This document shows positions 16,131 through 25,224 of a DNA stretch of 64,000 nt, in pieces. The first letter of the stretch is position 1, and each line of letters starts with the position of its first letter. The translations under genes were made by a program, and so were the position numbers. A model generated the notes under the pieces. It saw nothing but the letters and a program-made list of their open reading frames with translations, was not told where the DNA came from and searched no databases. Origin of the DNA: Microbulbifer sp. ALW1 (lineage in GTDB: Bacteria > Pseudomonadota > Gammaproteobacteria > Pseudomonadales > Cellvibrionaceae); NCBI RefSeq assembly GCF_009903625.1, contig NZ_CP047569.1, positions 1,644,501 through 1,708,500 of the forward strand. The letters run 5' to 3'.

Positions 16131-17363
16131 TTAGAACTTCAGTTCGAACTGCAGCCAGAACTTGTCCGTATCGCTGCTGAAGGAGTCAGCATCGTAGGTG
16201 GCGTACTTGGCGAGCAGGCCGATATTTTTTGTTATTGCATAGGTCGCTACCAGGTCGAGTTCGTTGCCGTACTCGCGGCTGTCGCGATCGCTATAGAATT
16301 TATGCAGGGTCGCTGCAATCTTGATGCCAGATACAACGACTGAGCCGCCAACGTAATAGTCGCGAATGCCGTCCGGGGGAGTGACCAGGAACTTGTCATC
16401 GAATCCCTGGAACTTGTGCAGGGTGGCCAGCGGAGTCTGGAAAGACCACTCACCGTCACCGGTGAGCCACTCGGTACCTGCATATCCGGCAAACTTGTAT
16501 TTTTGTAGCGGTTTTGAGCCTATTTCTGCGTTGTAGTACTCCGCGGTGTAATCGATGGGGTTGTCGCCAATATCATTCTGGGTGGCGGCGCGCAGGTGCC
16601 AGCGATAGCACTCAAAGTCTGCGGCCCAGTCAAAGCCAAAAGTGGCACTGGCAAACTGTTCCTGATCGTGAAAGTCCAGGCTGTATACGAAGGCGGTCAG
16701 CTTGTGATTGGGGTTGATCTTGAAATGCAGGTCGAGCGCATTCACCGGCCCCTGAATATCCGCGTCGGCGCCGTCTGGACCGAAGATGCGATTGACGTTC
16801 CAGCTGTAGAAGTAATCCACGGAAAAGGTATCGCTGAAAGCCCACTCGGTGCGAAGGGCGTCGTAAGTCTGTTCATTCTGGCGCCAGCCGACACCGCCGA
16901 TAAAACGCTGGTCGTCGAAATTGATGCGTTGGCGGCCGGCGGTGATCAGGCCTTGCTCCCGGGCGTAACTGAGCTGGCCGCGGTTGATTTCGCTGTAGTC
17001 CGGATCGGCAATTACCGGGTAGTTGGTCTTGCCGTTTTCGGTGTTGTTGAAGTTCTCGCTGCTGATATAGGTGACATTGTCCCCCTCAACCAGGAACTCC
17101 CAGCCATCCCAGCGGGCGCTGGTCCAGGTAGCGCGGCTGCGCAGGGTGCCGGCGGTGGCGTGGTGGGGAAAGGCCACATCGCGCACGTGCTCGTAGCGGG
17201 GGCGAAAATTCAGGTTGAAGGTACTGTTGCGGATCATGTCGCCGGCATTCTGGGCGATGTTTTCCTCCGCCTGCACCGCAAAGGTGGGCGCAAGCGTTAG
17301 CACTAGCGTAGCGATAGCGGTGTGTCTGGTGGAACACAGTGCTCCTCGGATGCGCTCGGGCAT
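16131..17363 (-). CDS. alginate-export-type outer-membrane porin
   Basis: Probable outer-membrane beta-barrel of 410 residues with an alginate export (AlgE-like) domain. The signal peptide is MPERIRGALCSTRHTAIATL...AVQA, cut near residue 33. The mature part has alternating beta-strand sequence and ends in an aromatic C-terminus (FWLQFELKF), as barrel proteins do. The open frame extends to 17468, but GGAG six bases before the ATG at 17363 fixes the start. First gene of an apparent porin-nasT-nasS operon behind a sigma-54 promoter and perfect NtrC palindrome, it probably serves entry of nitrate or another nitrogen source; that role is inference. Confidence 0.85.
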   Translation of the reverse strand: MPERIRGALCSTRHTAIATLVLTLAPTFAVQAEENIAQNAGDMIRNSTFNLNFRPRYEHVRDVAFPHHATAGTLRSRATWTSARWDGWEFLVEGDNVTYISSENFNNTENGKTNYPVIADPDYSEINRGQLSYAREQGLITAGRQRINFDDQRFIGGVGWRQNEQTYDALRTEWAFSDTFSVDYFYSWNVNRIFGPDGADADIQGPVNALDLHFKINPNHKLTAFVYSLDFHDQEQFASATFGFDWAADFECYRWHLRAATQNDIGDNPIDYTAEYYNAEIGSKPLQKYKFAGYAGTEWLTGDGEWSFQTPLATLHKFQGFDDKFLVTPPDGIRDYYVGGSVVVSGIKIAATLHKFYSDRDSREYGNELDLVATYAITKNIGLLAKYATYDADSFSSDTDKFWLQFELKF

Positions 17364-17391
17364 GACATTCTCCGTGGGGTTTCTGCAGGCA

Positions 17392-17430
17392 TAAAAAAAG
17401 CCCGGCAGCACTGATTGTGCTGCCGGGCTT
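17392..17430 (-). terminator. intrinsic terminator in the porin leader
   Basis: Minus strand: AGCCCGGCAGCAC pairs perfectly with GTGCTGCCGGGCT over a 5-nt loop, followed by seven T residues. It lies about 30 bases before the porin ATG and about 12 bases after the predicted sigma-54 start. The plus-strand reading lacks a T-run, so it does not serve mobA. Confidence 0.85.
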
Positions 17431-17451
17431 CTTTGCCTGTGACAATTAACA

Positions 17452-17467
17452 ATCAAAAGTCGTACCA
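17452..17467 (-). promoter_or_regulatory. sigma-54 promoter of porin-nasT-nasS
   Basis: Minus strand TGGTACGACTTTTGAT fits TGGNAC-N5-TTGA. It is weaker than the other two but lies at the right distance (about 85 bases) from the NtrC palindrome. Confidence 0.6.
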
Positions 17468-17540
17468 ATTTTTCAAATCTAGCCGAGTGAACGGTATCTT
17501 TGGGCGCGGCCAGGTGTTGAGGTCACTTTTCGGCATCAAA

Positions 17541-17559
17541 TTGCACGGGCGGGGTGCAA
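17541..17559. promoter_or_regulatory. NtrC-type palindrome
   Basis: TTGCACGGGCGGGGTGCAA is a perfect match to the palindromic NtrC consensus TGCAC-N7-GTGCA. It stands between the porin operon and mobA and may act on either, but the sigma-54 element lies on the porin side. The rest of the gap 17364-17804 shows no other gene. Confidence 0.75.
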
Positions 17560-17804
17560 TGGGTGCGAATGACGCTCTCTCGTGGTGCAGCGGGGTCTGT
17601 CGAGTGACTGTATTCGGTGCACACCTGGGGAGCTTCGTGCCCGAGCCGGATTGCGTATGGTCTGTTATCGGGCCCGGCTTCGGGTTCGCCACGAATAGGT
17701 TAGGATGAATGGAGGATGGGTGAACTGGGTGTGAGTAAGCAGGTGATAGGTCAGCCGCGAAAAATGGATGAGCCAAGAAGTAGAAGTCAGGGAAGCAGTA
17801 AAAA

Positions 17805-18419
17805 ATGACAACTGACATTGATCGCACAGAGTCAATAAACGGTGTACCCAAGCGCGCCTGCCCAGTGGTACTGGCGGGTGGACAGTCCAGCCGCATGGGC
17901 CGGGACAAGGCGCTGCTAGAATTATCCAACGGGCGCAATTTGCTGGAGCAGGCCAAATGGCTGTTTGAAGACCTGGATGTGCCCGCCGGGTTGGAGCTGA
18001 TGCCGACTCTGGTCAGCGGCAAGCGCCCGGGCGCCATCGCCGACCGGGTACCGGAGGCAGGTCCTCTCGGAGGATTGCAGGCCATTGCCGAGCACCTGCA
18101 GCAGTGGGCCTTGCCCTGTGATGCGCTAATAGTGGTGCCGGTGGATATGCCCCTGTTGAGCCGCAGCCTGATCCGCCAGTTGTGTGTGGCCGGGCAAGCG
18201 GTGGAGCAGGCGGTGTGTTTTGGTGACTTCTATTTGCCCTGCTGGTTGCCGCTGAATGCCCGCTGCCGATCGTACCTGGATGCGGCCGCTGCGGGGCATG
18301 CCATCGGGTCCATGCGCGCGCTGTTCGGCTTCCTGGGCTGTTTGCAGCTGCCGGTACCCGATGGGGACTGGCACCTGAATGTGAATCGGCCACAGGATTT
18401 CCAGCAACTGAAGTTGTAG
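17805..18419 (+). CDS. mobA: molybdenum cofactor guanylyltransferase MobA
   Basis: Attaches GMP to Mo-molybdopterin, making the bis-MGD cofactor used by nitrate reductase. The 204-residue protein has the nucleotide-binding loop LAGGQSSRMGRDKALL (residues 23-38), GPLGGL, the metal-binding VPVDMPLLS and the C-terminal LNVNRPQDF motif of the family. GGGAAG precedes the ATG. It stands divergent to the porin-nasTS operon and 53 bases before modA. Confidence 0.92.
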   Translation: MTTDIDRTESINGVPKRACPVVLAGGQSSRMGRDKALLELSNGRNLLEQAKWLFEDLDVPAGLELMPTLVSGKRPGAIADRVPEAGPLGGLQAIAEHLQQWALPCDALIVVPVDMPLLSRSLIRQLCVAGQAVEQAVCFGDFYLPCWLPLNARCRSYLDAAAAGHAIGSMRALFGFLGCLQLPVPDGDWHLNVNRPQDFQQLKL

Positions 18420-18472
18420 GTCTGCTGCGGCGGGCCAATCTTTTCGCCCGCGGGGATTCGGAGGTAGCGCCC

Positions 18473-19390
18473 ATGGACTGGTGGACAAGGATCCGCGCTC
18501 GCATCGTCTGTATGACATCGTGCCTTGCTGTGGGGCTTGCTTTGGGGCTTGCGCTGGTACTCTCCGGCTGCGGAAGCCGCGACCCGGCCGTCTTGAAGCT
18601 GGCGGTGGATGCCAGCTTTCAGCCGGCGATCGAAGCGTTGCGACCGGATTTCGAAGCTTCCTGCGGTTGCCGCTTGGAGATAACCAGCGGCGCCAGTGGC
18701 CTGCTGTACAGTCAAATTCGTGCCGGCGAGTCTTTCGACCTGTTCTTTTCTGCGGATAGCGCCCGGCCCGTACTGTTGGAAAAAGCCGGCCTAACGGTTC
18801 CCGCCAGCCGCCAGACCTATGCCCGGGGGCAATTGGCCCTTTGGGTCAGCCGTGAAATCTCCGGCGATAAATCTTCAGGTTACTCGACTCTGGCGGCGAA
18901 ACTGGCGGGCGGCGATGCGGCCCTGACGCCGCGCCAGCTGATTCTGCTGCTGGGGCGGGGCAAGCACAAACTGGTGGTAGCTGACCCACAGCTGGCACCA
19001 GATGGTGATGCCGCGGTAAAAATGCTGAAGAAGTTCCGCCTCTGGCCGCGTCTGAAAAGCCGCATGCTGTATGCGGGCCACGCGGGGCACGCGCAGATCA
19101 TGCTGAGCCAGGGGGAGGGGGATATGGGGCTGATCCCCTATGGGCAGGCACTGGCCTCCGGGAGCAAGGGGCAGTTTATGCGCATCCCGTTTCAGTTCCA
19201 CCCTCCCATAGAACAGCAGTTGGTTATTCTGCGCAGTACTCGCGAGCGCACCCGCGCAATCCAGTTGCTGCAGTACCTCCGTTCTCAGCCGGTCCAGTTG
19301 CGGCTCACAAGGCTGGGTTTTATGGCGGCCGGTGTCACTTCGGGCAATCTGGCAGGTAGTCCCGCAATCAATCCCACAGGCCACCGTTAA
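18473..19390 (+). CDS. modA: molybdate ABC transporter substrate-binding lipoprotein ModA
   Basis: Periplasmic molybdate-binding protein of 305 residues. The signal has a lipobox-like LSGC with the lipidated cysteine at about residue 33. ModA hallmarks are LKLAVDASFQPAIEAL, the ligand loop ITSGASGLLYSQI, FDLFFSADSARP and GEGDMGLIPYGQALA. GGAGG lies eight bases before the ATG. No permease (modB) or ATPase (modC) follows: the next gene, pntA, is unrelated and comes after a terminator. It must work with a transporter encoded elsewhere, or it is a specialised orphan. Confidence 0.87.
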   Translation: MDWWTRIRARIVCMTSCLAVGLALGLALVLSGCGSRDPAVLKLAVDASFQPAIEALRPDFEASCGCRLEITSGASGLLYSQIRAGESFDLFFSADSARPVLLEKAGLTVPASRQTYARGQLALWVSREISGDKSSGYSTLAAKLAGGDAALTPRQLILLLGRGKHKLVVADPQLAPDGDAAVKMLKKFRLWPRLKSRMLYAGHAGHAQIMLSQGEGDMGLIPYGQALASGSKGQFMRIPFQFHPPIEQQLVILRSTRERTRAIQLLQYLRSQPVQLRLTRLGFMAAGVTSGNLAGSPAINPTGHR

Positions 19391-19430
19391 ATCGATGGGA
19401 TTTATATCCGGGTATAAACCGTTTCAATAG

Positions 19431-19456
19431 AAAAGGTTTCATATAAACCTTTTTTA
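19431..19456 (+). terminator. terminator after modA
   Basis: AAAAGGTTT pairs with AAACCTTTT over a 5-nt loop and runs into TTTATATTT. The stem is A/T-rich but perfect. Confidence 0.7.
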
Positions 19457-20012
19457 TATTTGCTCAAATAATTGGTTTTATTTGATACCTATTCCAATGC
19501 TGACTAAATACTATTTCAAAGCGTTATTGTTTATTTCGCTAATCGAAAAACCCTTTGGAATAGTTAATTAAATATTTGTTTATATGAACGCAAAATATTC
19601 CGAAATCGGGAGTCTGATTATTTTTGCGCCAGTTTCTTTAGGTTGACGTGAATTGAGCTCTATTTAATTGATTGTCAGTAAAGTCACGCTAAATTTCCGA
19701 TTTTTCGTTACTCGTGTAACTTTTTCTGCTGTTTTTTAAGCAATTTTCGGCATTTTTAATAAAATTCCACTAAACGAGTAATAAGAATCCTCTATTTCCG
19801 TTGCCGAAATTTATTCTCTTTAATGCATCGTCCTACCGAAAAGGTTTTAATTCCTCGGAAAAGTTTTTTTCCCGAGGGCGCCCGCCTGCACTCTGCAATC
19901 GGGAGTCCGATTTTCGGGAATCATAATCAGCGGTATCGATCAGCCATCATCCAACTCTCCTGGAGTGGATGGGCTATATAACAATGAAAATTTATTAACG
20001 GGAGCACAAACG
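19457..20012. other. long AT-rich non-coding stretch upstream of pntA
   Basis: About 550 bases with no credible gene and clearly lower GC than either side. It holds several short perfect hairpins: GTTAC-TCGT-GTAAC (about 19706), CCTCGG...CCGAGG (about 19853-19877) and CATCC...GGATG (about 19947-19971). A 16-base dyad occurs twice: AATCGGGAGTCTGATT (19604-19619) and AATCGGGAGTCCGATT (19897-19912). It must contain the pntAB promoter. Confidence 0.6.
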
Positions 20013-21554
20013 GTGATTATTGCCATACCAAAGGAGACGGCGCCGGGCGAGGCGCGGGTGGCGGCAACGCCAGCCAGCGTCAAGCGACTCCAGTCGCTGG
20101 GCTTTGACGTTGTTGTCGAACAGGGGGCCGGTGAAGCAGCCAGCTTCCCGGACGCCGAATACGAACAGGCCGGTGCCAAGCTGTGTGCCAACGCTGCTGA
20201 GTGCCTGAGCCAGGCGGGCATCGTACTGAAAGTACAGCAGCCGAACGACGCCGAGCTGGACCTGATCCCCAGCGGCGCCACCCTGGTGGCCTTCCTCAAG
20301 CCTGCGCAGAACGAAGCGCTGCTGAAGAAGTTCGCCGACAAAAACATCAATGCGCTGGCGGTGGAATCTATTCCGCGTATTTCCCGCGCCCAGAAAATGG
20401 ACGCGCTCAGCTCCATGGCCAATATCGCCGGCTATCGTGCGGTGATCGAGGCAGCGCACAACTTTGGTCGCTTCTTTACTGGCCAGATTACTGCCGCGGG
20501 CAAGATTCCTCCGGCCAAGGTGCTGGTGATCGGTGCCGGTGTTGCCGGTCTGTCTGCCATTGGTACTGCCAAGAGCATGGGCGCCATCGTGCGCGCGTTC
20601 GACACCCGCCCTGAAGTACGCGAGCAGGTCGAGTCCATGGGTGCGGAATTCCTCACCGTGGAAATCGAGGAAGACGGCTCCGGCACTGGCGGTTACGCCA
20701 AGCAGATGTCCAAGGAGTTTATCGACGCGGAAATGGCCCTGTTCCGCGAACAGGCCAAGGAAGTGGACATCGTCATCACCACCGCGCTGATCCCCGGCAA
20801 GCCGGCACCGAAACTGTGGCTGGCGGACATGGTGGAAACCATGGCCGACGGTTCCGTGGTTGTGGACCTGGCGGCGGAAATGGGCGGTAACTGTGACTAC
20901 ACCGTGGCCGACGAGCGTGTGGTGAAAAGCGGTGTGACCATTCTCGGTTACACCAACCTGGCGAGCCGTGCGGCCACCCAGTCCTCCACCCTGTACGCCA
21001 CCAACCTGTGCCACCTGTTGACCGACATGACACCGGAGAAGAACGGCGAGATCGTCATCAACTTCGAAGACGAAGCGGTCCGCGGTGCCACCGTGGTGAA
21101 GGAAGGTGAAATCACCTGGCCACCGCCCGCGCCGAAAATCTCCGCTGCGCCCCAGCAGAAAAAGCCGGAGCCGCAGATCCAGGTAGAGCCCAAGCCGGAG
21201 AAGAAAACTTCCCCGCTGTCGCTGGTGGCTTTCTGGGCCGTGGCCGGTGCGCTGCTGCTGGCGCTGGGCAAATCCGCCCCGGCGGACTTCGTGGCCCACT
21301 TTACCGTGTTTGTACTGTCCATCTTTATCGGCTGGCAGGTGATCTGGAACGTATCCCACGCGCTGCACACGCCGCTAATGAGTGTGACCAACGCCATTTC
21401 CGGCATCGTGATCATCGGTGCTCTGTTACAGGTGGGGGCCACCGGTTCTTTCCTGGTGACCATCATGGCGTTTGTGGCGGTACTGTTTGCCAGTATCAAC
21501 ATCTTCGGTGGTTTCTTCGTAACCCACCGTATGCTGAAAATGTTCCGTCGATAA
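20013..21554 (+). CDS. pntA: NAD(P) transhydrogenase subunit alpha
   Basis: Alpha subunit of the proton-translocating transhydrogenase, which exchanges reducing power between NADH and NADP+. The 513 residues carry the NAD-binding domain I (alanine dehydrogenase-like; [18 protein letters not shown] near residue 170, [22 protein letters not shown]). A Pro/Lys-rich linker (about 375-400) and four membrane segments follow, as in E. coli PntA. The open frame starts at 19965, but the GTG at 20013 with GGGAG nine bases before aligns with the family start ([18 protein letters not shown]). Confidence 0.95.
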   Translation: MIIAIPKETAPGEARVAATPASVKRLQSLGFDVVVEQGAGEAASFPDAEYEQAGAKLCANAAECLSQAGIVLKVQQPNDAELDLIPSGATLVAFLKPAQNEALLKKFADKNINALAVESIPRISRAQKMDALSSMANIAGYRAVIEAAHNFGRFFTGQITAAGKIPPAKVLVIGAGVAGLSAIGTAKSMGAIVRAFDTRPEVREQVESMGAEFLTVEIEEDGSGTGGYAKQMSKEFIDAEMALFREQAKEVDIVITTALIPGKPAPKLWLADMVETMADGSVVVDLAAEMGGNCDYTVADERVVKSGVTILGYTNLASRAATQSSTLYATNLCHLLTDMTPEKNGEIVINFEDEAVRGATVVKEGEITWPPPAPKISAAPQQKKPEPQIQVEPKPEKKTSPLSLVAFWAVAGALLLALGKSAPADFVAHFTVFVLSIFIGWQVIWNVSHALHTPLMSVTNAISGIVIIGALLQVGATGSFLVTIMAFVAVLFASINIFGGFFVTHRMLKMFRR

Positions 21555-21566
21555 GGAGAGGCAGAC

Positions 21567-22964
21567 ATGAATAGCGTAATTTCTATGGCGTATCTGTTCT
21601 CCGCGGTGATGTTCATCCTGAGCCTCGGCGGACTGTCCACTCACGAAACTGCACGTCGCGGTAACTACTACGGCATGGTGGGCATGGCGGTTGCCATCAT
21701 TGCCACCGTCGCCGGTATCACTTCTGGCGCCTACCTGCCCGTTGGCATCGCCATGGGCGTGGGCGCGGTGATCGGTATTCATCTGGCGCGCAAGGTCGAA
21801 ATGACTGCAATGCCGCAGCTGGTAGCCCTGCTGCACAGCTTTGTGGGCCTGGCTGCGGTACTGATCGGCTGGGGCGGTTACCTGGATCCGCGCATCAATC
21901 TCGAAGGTGCCGCACACATCGTGCACAACTCCGAGATCTTTATCGGCGTGTTCATCGGTGCCATCACCCTGACCGGCTCCATCGTTGCCTTCGGCAAGCT
22001 GCAGGGCCTGATCTCCGGTAAACCGCTGATGTTGCCGGCACGCCACTGGCTGAACCTGATCGCGCTGGTGATCTGTGTGGTACTGGGTGCCCAGTTCATC
22101 CCGGCGGATGTGAGCAGCGCCACCATCATCAACCTGATGGTGATGACCGGTATCGCGCTGCTGCTGGGTATCCACCTGATCGCTGCCATCGGCGGTGCGG
22201 ATATGCCGGTCGTGATCTCCATGCTGAACAGCTACTCCGGCTGGGCCGCAGCGGCGACCGGCTTCATGCTGAGCAATGACCTGCTGATCGTGATCGGCGC
22301 TCTGGTGGGCTCCTCCGGTGCCATCCTGAGCTACATCATGTGTCGCGGTATGAACCGCTCCTTTGTCAGCGTGATTCTGGGTGGCTTCGGTTCCGACGGT
22401 ACCGTTGCCAGCTCCGATGGCGAGGAAGAGGGCGAGGCCGTTGCCACCACCCACGACGAGCTGGCGGACGACCTGAAAGCGGCGAAAAGCATCGTGATCG
22501 TGCCTGGCTTTGGTATGGCCGTGGCCCACGCCCAGCAGGCGGTGAGCGATCTCACCGACAAGCTGCGCAAGGCTGGCAAAACCGTACGCTTCGGCATCCA
22601 CCCGGTAGCGGGTCGCCTGCCCGGACACATGAACGTACTGCTGGCGGAAGCCAACGTGCCGTACGATATCGTGCTGGAGATGGAAGAGATCAATGACGAC
22701 TTCCCGGAAACCGACCTGGTGCTGGTGATCGGTGCCAACGACACCGTCAACCCGGACGCGGTCGAGAAGCCCGGTTCCCCCATCGCCGGTATGCCGGTAC
22801 TGGAAGTGTGGAAGGCGGGCAAAGTGGTGGTGCTGAAGCGCTCCATGGCCTCCGGCTACGCGGGGGTTTCCAACCCGCTGTTCTTCAAGGACAACTCGCG
22901 CATGCTGTTTGGCGACGCCAAAGACAGCTTGCAGAGCGTACTGGGCAAGCTGACCCCGGCCTGA
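21567..22964 (+). CDS. pntB: NAD(P) transhydrogenase subunit beta
   Basis: Beta subunit with the membrane domain II (about residues 1-260, several hydrophobic helices) and the NADP(H)-binding domain III. In domain III are [60 protein letters not shown] and [10 protein letters not shown], all standard. It has 465 residues, the usual size. It starts 12 bases after pntA with AAGGAGAGG before the ATG, and a strong terminator follows. Confidence 0.97.
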   Translation: MNSVISMAYLFSAVMFILSLGGLSTHETARRGNYYGMVGMAVAIIATVAGITSGAYLPVGIAMGVGAVIGIHLARKVEMTAMPQLVALLHSFVGLAAVLIGWGGYLDPRINLEGAAHIVHNSEIFIGVFIGAITLTGSIVAFGKLQGLISGKPLMLPARHWLNLIALVICVVLGAQFIPADVSSATIINLMVMTGIALLLGIHLIAAIGGADMPVVISMLNSYSGWAAAATGFMLSNDLLIVIGALVGSSGAILSYIMCRGMNRSFVSVILGGFGSDGTVASSDGEEEGEAVATTHDELADDLKAAKSIVIVPGFGMAVAHAQQAVSDLTDKLRKAGKTVRFGIHPVAGRLPGHMNVLLAEANVPYDIVLEMEEINDDFPETDLVLVIGANDTVNPDAVEKPGSPIAGMPVLEVWKAGKVVVLKRSMASGYAGVSNPLFFKDNSRMLFGDAKDSLQSVLGKLTPA

Positions 22965-22989
22965 TCTGATCAGCCCGGTCAGAGACCAG

Positions 22990-23023
22990 AAAGGCGGCCC
23001 CCGCAAGGTGGCCGCCTTTTTTT
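22990..23023 (+). terminator. terminator after pntAB
   Basis: AAAGGCGGCC pairs with GGCCGCCTTT around a 10-nt loop and is followed by a T-run. Confidence 0.92.
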
Positions 23024-23179
23024 ATCCAGTCGCTGCCCAGCTCTTGGGAGTGAATGGCCGGTGTCGATCATTGGTCAGACCGGTGGTAATCTTAGGTGCC
23101 AAAGTATCCATGACTGCCCCGGGTGAGATACGCCCCTGTGCTGCGCAAGTTGTCACTCTAACGATAAAAAGATCTGATC

Positions 23180-25165
23180 ATGCACCTTGTAAACCGACCT
23201 CTCGCCAAGTTGTTTGTCCGCGCCACAGGCGTGGCCCTCAGTGCTTTTGTATTGACCGCCTGTGGCGGTGGTGGAGGCAGTGATGGAGGGAACCGGAATG
23301 ATGGCGGCACCAACCCGCCAGTAACGCCAAGCCCGGCGGGGCTGACCCTGACCGGGGACGAGAGTGCTGTCACCGGGAATTCGGTAGGAATCGTCGCGAG
23401 CCTGTCCGAGCAGGGCTACAACCGCTATAGCTGGCAGCAACTTTCCGGCCCCACTGTCGATATCATTGCGGGCAACGGTACCGCCGGTATCAGTTTTGAC
23501 GCCCAGTTTGCGGGCGATTATCGCTTTCAGCTCACCGCTACCCATCGCGATGGCAGCACTCTCGAAGACACCTTTACGATATCGGTATCCCCCGGCGACA
23601 CCGGCTCCCGGGTGCAATTGCGGGCGGATCGGGCGGTCAGCGAGGGTGCCGATTTTTCCCTGCGCCTCAATGCCAGCCAGTACGCCGGTGGCGTGAACTC
23701 CTGGCACTTTGAGCAGCTGTCCGGCCCCCAGGCAACCCTGCAGGAAGACGACTCCGGTGAACCGGTGATTTTTGTAACCGCGCCACGGGTAGAAGGCGGA
23801 GACCAGGTGCTGACGTTCCGGGGAACCCTGGAAACCACGGCGGGCTATGTTACCGATATTGCCTATGTGGTGGTGCAGGACCGCCCGGAAGTGACCAGCG
23901 AATACTTCTGTGATGGCGATGGTGACTACTGCGGGAAAAGTTCGCCACTGAACAAGGTTTACAGCTACCGCGCAGACAGCCCTTACCGGGACTTTATTGG
24001 CGACTGCGTCTATTCCAATCAGCTGGGCGACGACAACCTCTGTACCCTGGGGACACTGCCGGTGATCGGCATGCAAAGCAGCGCGCCGACGGTGGACCAG
24101 ATCATGGATCACGTGGTGGTTTCCCACGACTGGATGGGGAGCAACTTCGAGCGCTTCCTTGAACAGCTCGATCCCCACAGCGACTTTGCCAACCTGTTGC
24201 GTGCTACCACTGCCATTGTTATTTCCAGCGATGTGCGCCCGTCATTTTACTGGCAGCTCACCGGTGCCATTTACCTCGATCCGGACAGCCTGTGGCTGTC
24301 GCCGGAGCAGCGCGACGTGATCAACGAGCAGCCGGACTACCGCAGCGGTTTTGGCTCCGAGCTGAACTTCGTCACCCCCTGGCGCTATGTCAAAAACAAC
24401 AACTACGCCTTCTACAACTATTACATCGCCGATCGCTACAGCCGGCCCTTCAGTGAGCTGGAAGCGGATCTCGGTTCACTGCTTTATCACGAGCTGGCGC
24501 ACGCCAACGACGCCCTGTCCCAGGCAAAAATCAGCAGCGGCCTGGATCGCAACGATATTTTCTTCAACCAGGCCCAGAGTGGCTCGGTGGTGAACGAATC
24601 GGTAACCGCGGTGAACCCGATGGTTTCCTCGGAGCTGTATGCACTGGCGGAAGTACGTTCCCGCGGTGCCAAGGCGACCACTACCCAGAAGGCCTACACG
24701 CCCAGTGATATATCCGGGTTTTTCTTTCCGGATTCCGCTAACGATTTTTACAGCTACACCACCCCCTGGGAAGATACGGCAATGCTGTTTGAAGAGACCA
24801 TGATGAGCCTGCGCTACGGCATAGAGCGCGATATCGCTGTTACTAGCCGGCCTCTGGCCCCCATGTCGGCGGACGATTACAAAGTGGATCGCGGCCAGCG
24901 GGGGCGTATCGGCTCCGAACGCCTTCGCGCGCGGGCCAGCACTGCGGTGCAGGGGCTTTTACCGGAAGCCTGGGCCGAGGCCGATGCACATCTGAAGAGC
25001 ATTCTTCCCATGGCGTTGTGCGCGGGCGAGGGCTGGGGGCAGAACCTCAATCCCGCCTGCGAGGGCCAGTCCGGATTACTGCGCTTTGCGGCACCGATGC
25101 CGAGCGGGGCGGTTCCCATGCCCACCGAGCGTCCGCGGAGCTTTTTACCGCCTACCCGGTTTTAA
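23180..25165 (+). CDS. lipoprotein with Ig/PKD-like repeats and HELAH metalloprotease motif
   Basis: Exported lipoprotein of 661 residues that I do not recognise as a named family. It begins with a signal and lipobox (FVLTAC, Cys28), then a Gly-rich linker. Two Ig/PKD-like segments follow (about 50-145 and 145-240; each has a W-x-QLSGP core). The C-terminal half contains YHELAHAND at about 436-444, an HExxH zinc motif, and EETMMSLRYG near 538, whose Glu could be a third zinc ligand as in gluzincins. Four Cys lie at about 249-290. It is probably a periplasmic or outer-membrane metallopeptidase; the substrate is unknown. Confidence 0.72.
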   Translation: MHLVNRPLAKLFVRATGVALSAFVLTACGGGGGSDGGNRNDGGTNPPVTPSPAGLTLTGDESAVTGNSVGIVASLSEQGYNRYSWQQLSGPTVDIIAGNGTAGISFDAQFAGDYRFQLTATHRDGSTLEDTFTISVSPGDTGSRVQLRADRAVSEGADFSLRLNASQYAGGVNSWHFEQLSGPQATLQEDDSGEPVIFVTAPRVEGGDQVLTFRGTLETTAGYVTDIAYVVVQDRPEVTSEYFCDGDGDYCGKSSPLNKVYSYRADSPYRDFIGDCVYSNQLGDDNLCTLGTLPVIGMQSSAPTVDQIMDHVVVSHDWMGSNFERFLEQLDPHSDFANLLRATTAIVISSDVRPSFYWQLTGAIYLDPDSLWLSPEQRDVINEQPDYRSGFGSELNFVTPWRYVKNNNYAFYNYYIADRYSRPFSELEADLGSLLYHELAHANDALSQAKISSGLDRNDIFFNQAQSGSVVNESVTAVNPMVSSELYALAEVRSRGAKATTTQKAYTPSDISGFFFPDSANDFYSYTTPWEDTAMLFEETMMSLRYGIERDIAVTSRPLAPMSADDYKVDRGQRGRIGSERLRARASTAVQGLLPEAWAEADAHLKSILPMALCAGEGWGQNLNPACEGQSGLLRFAAPMPSGAVPMPTERPRSFLPPTRF

Positions 25166-25224
25166 CGACAGAACACAAAAAAGATTCGCGAAAAATAACG
25201 CGAAAACAGACGACGAGAGGTGTT

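Noticed and set aside
21426..23006. 526-codon open frame antisense to pntB
   Set aside because: His/Gln-rich sequence without family likeness, fully inside pntB and part of pntA.
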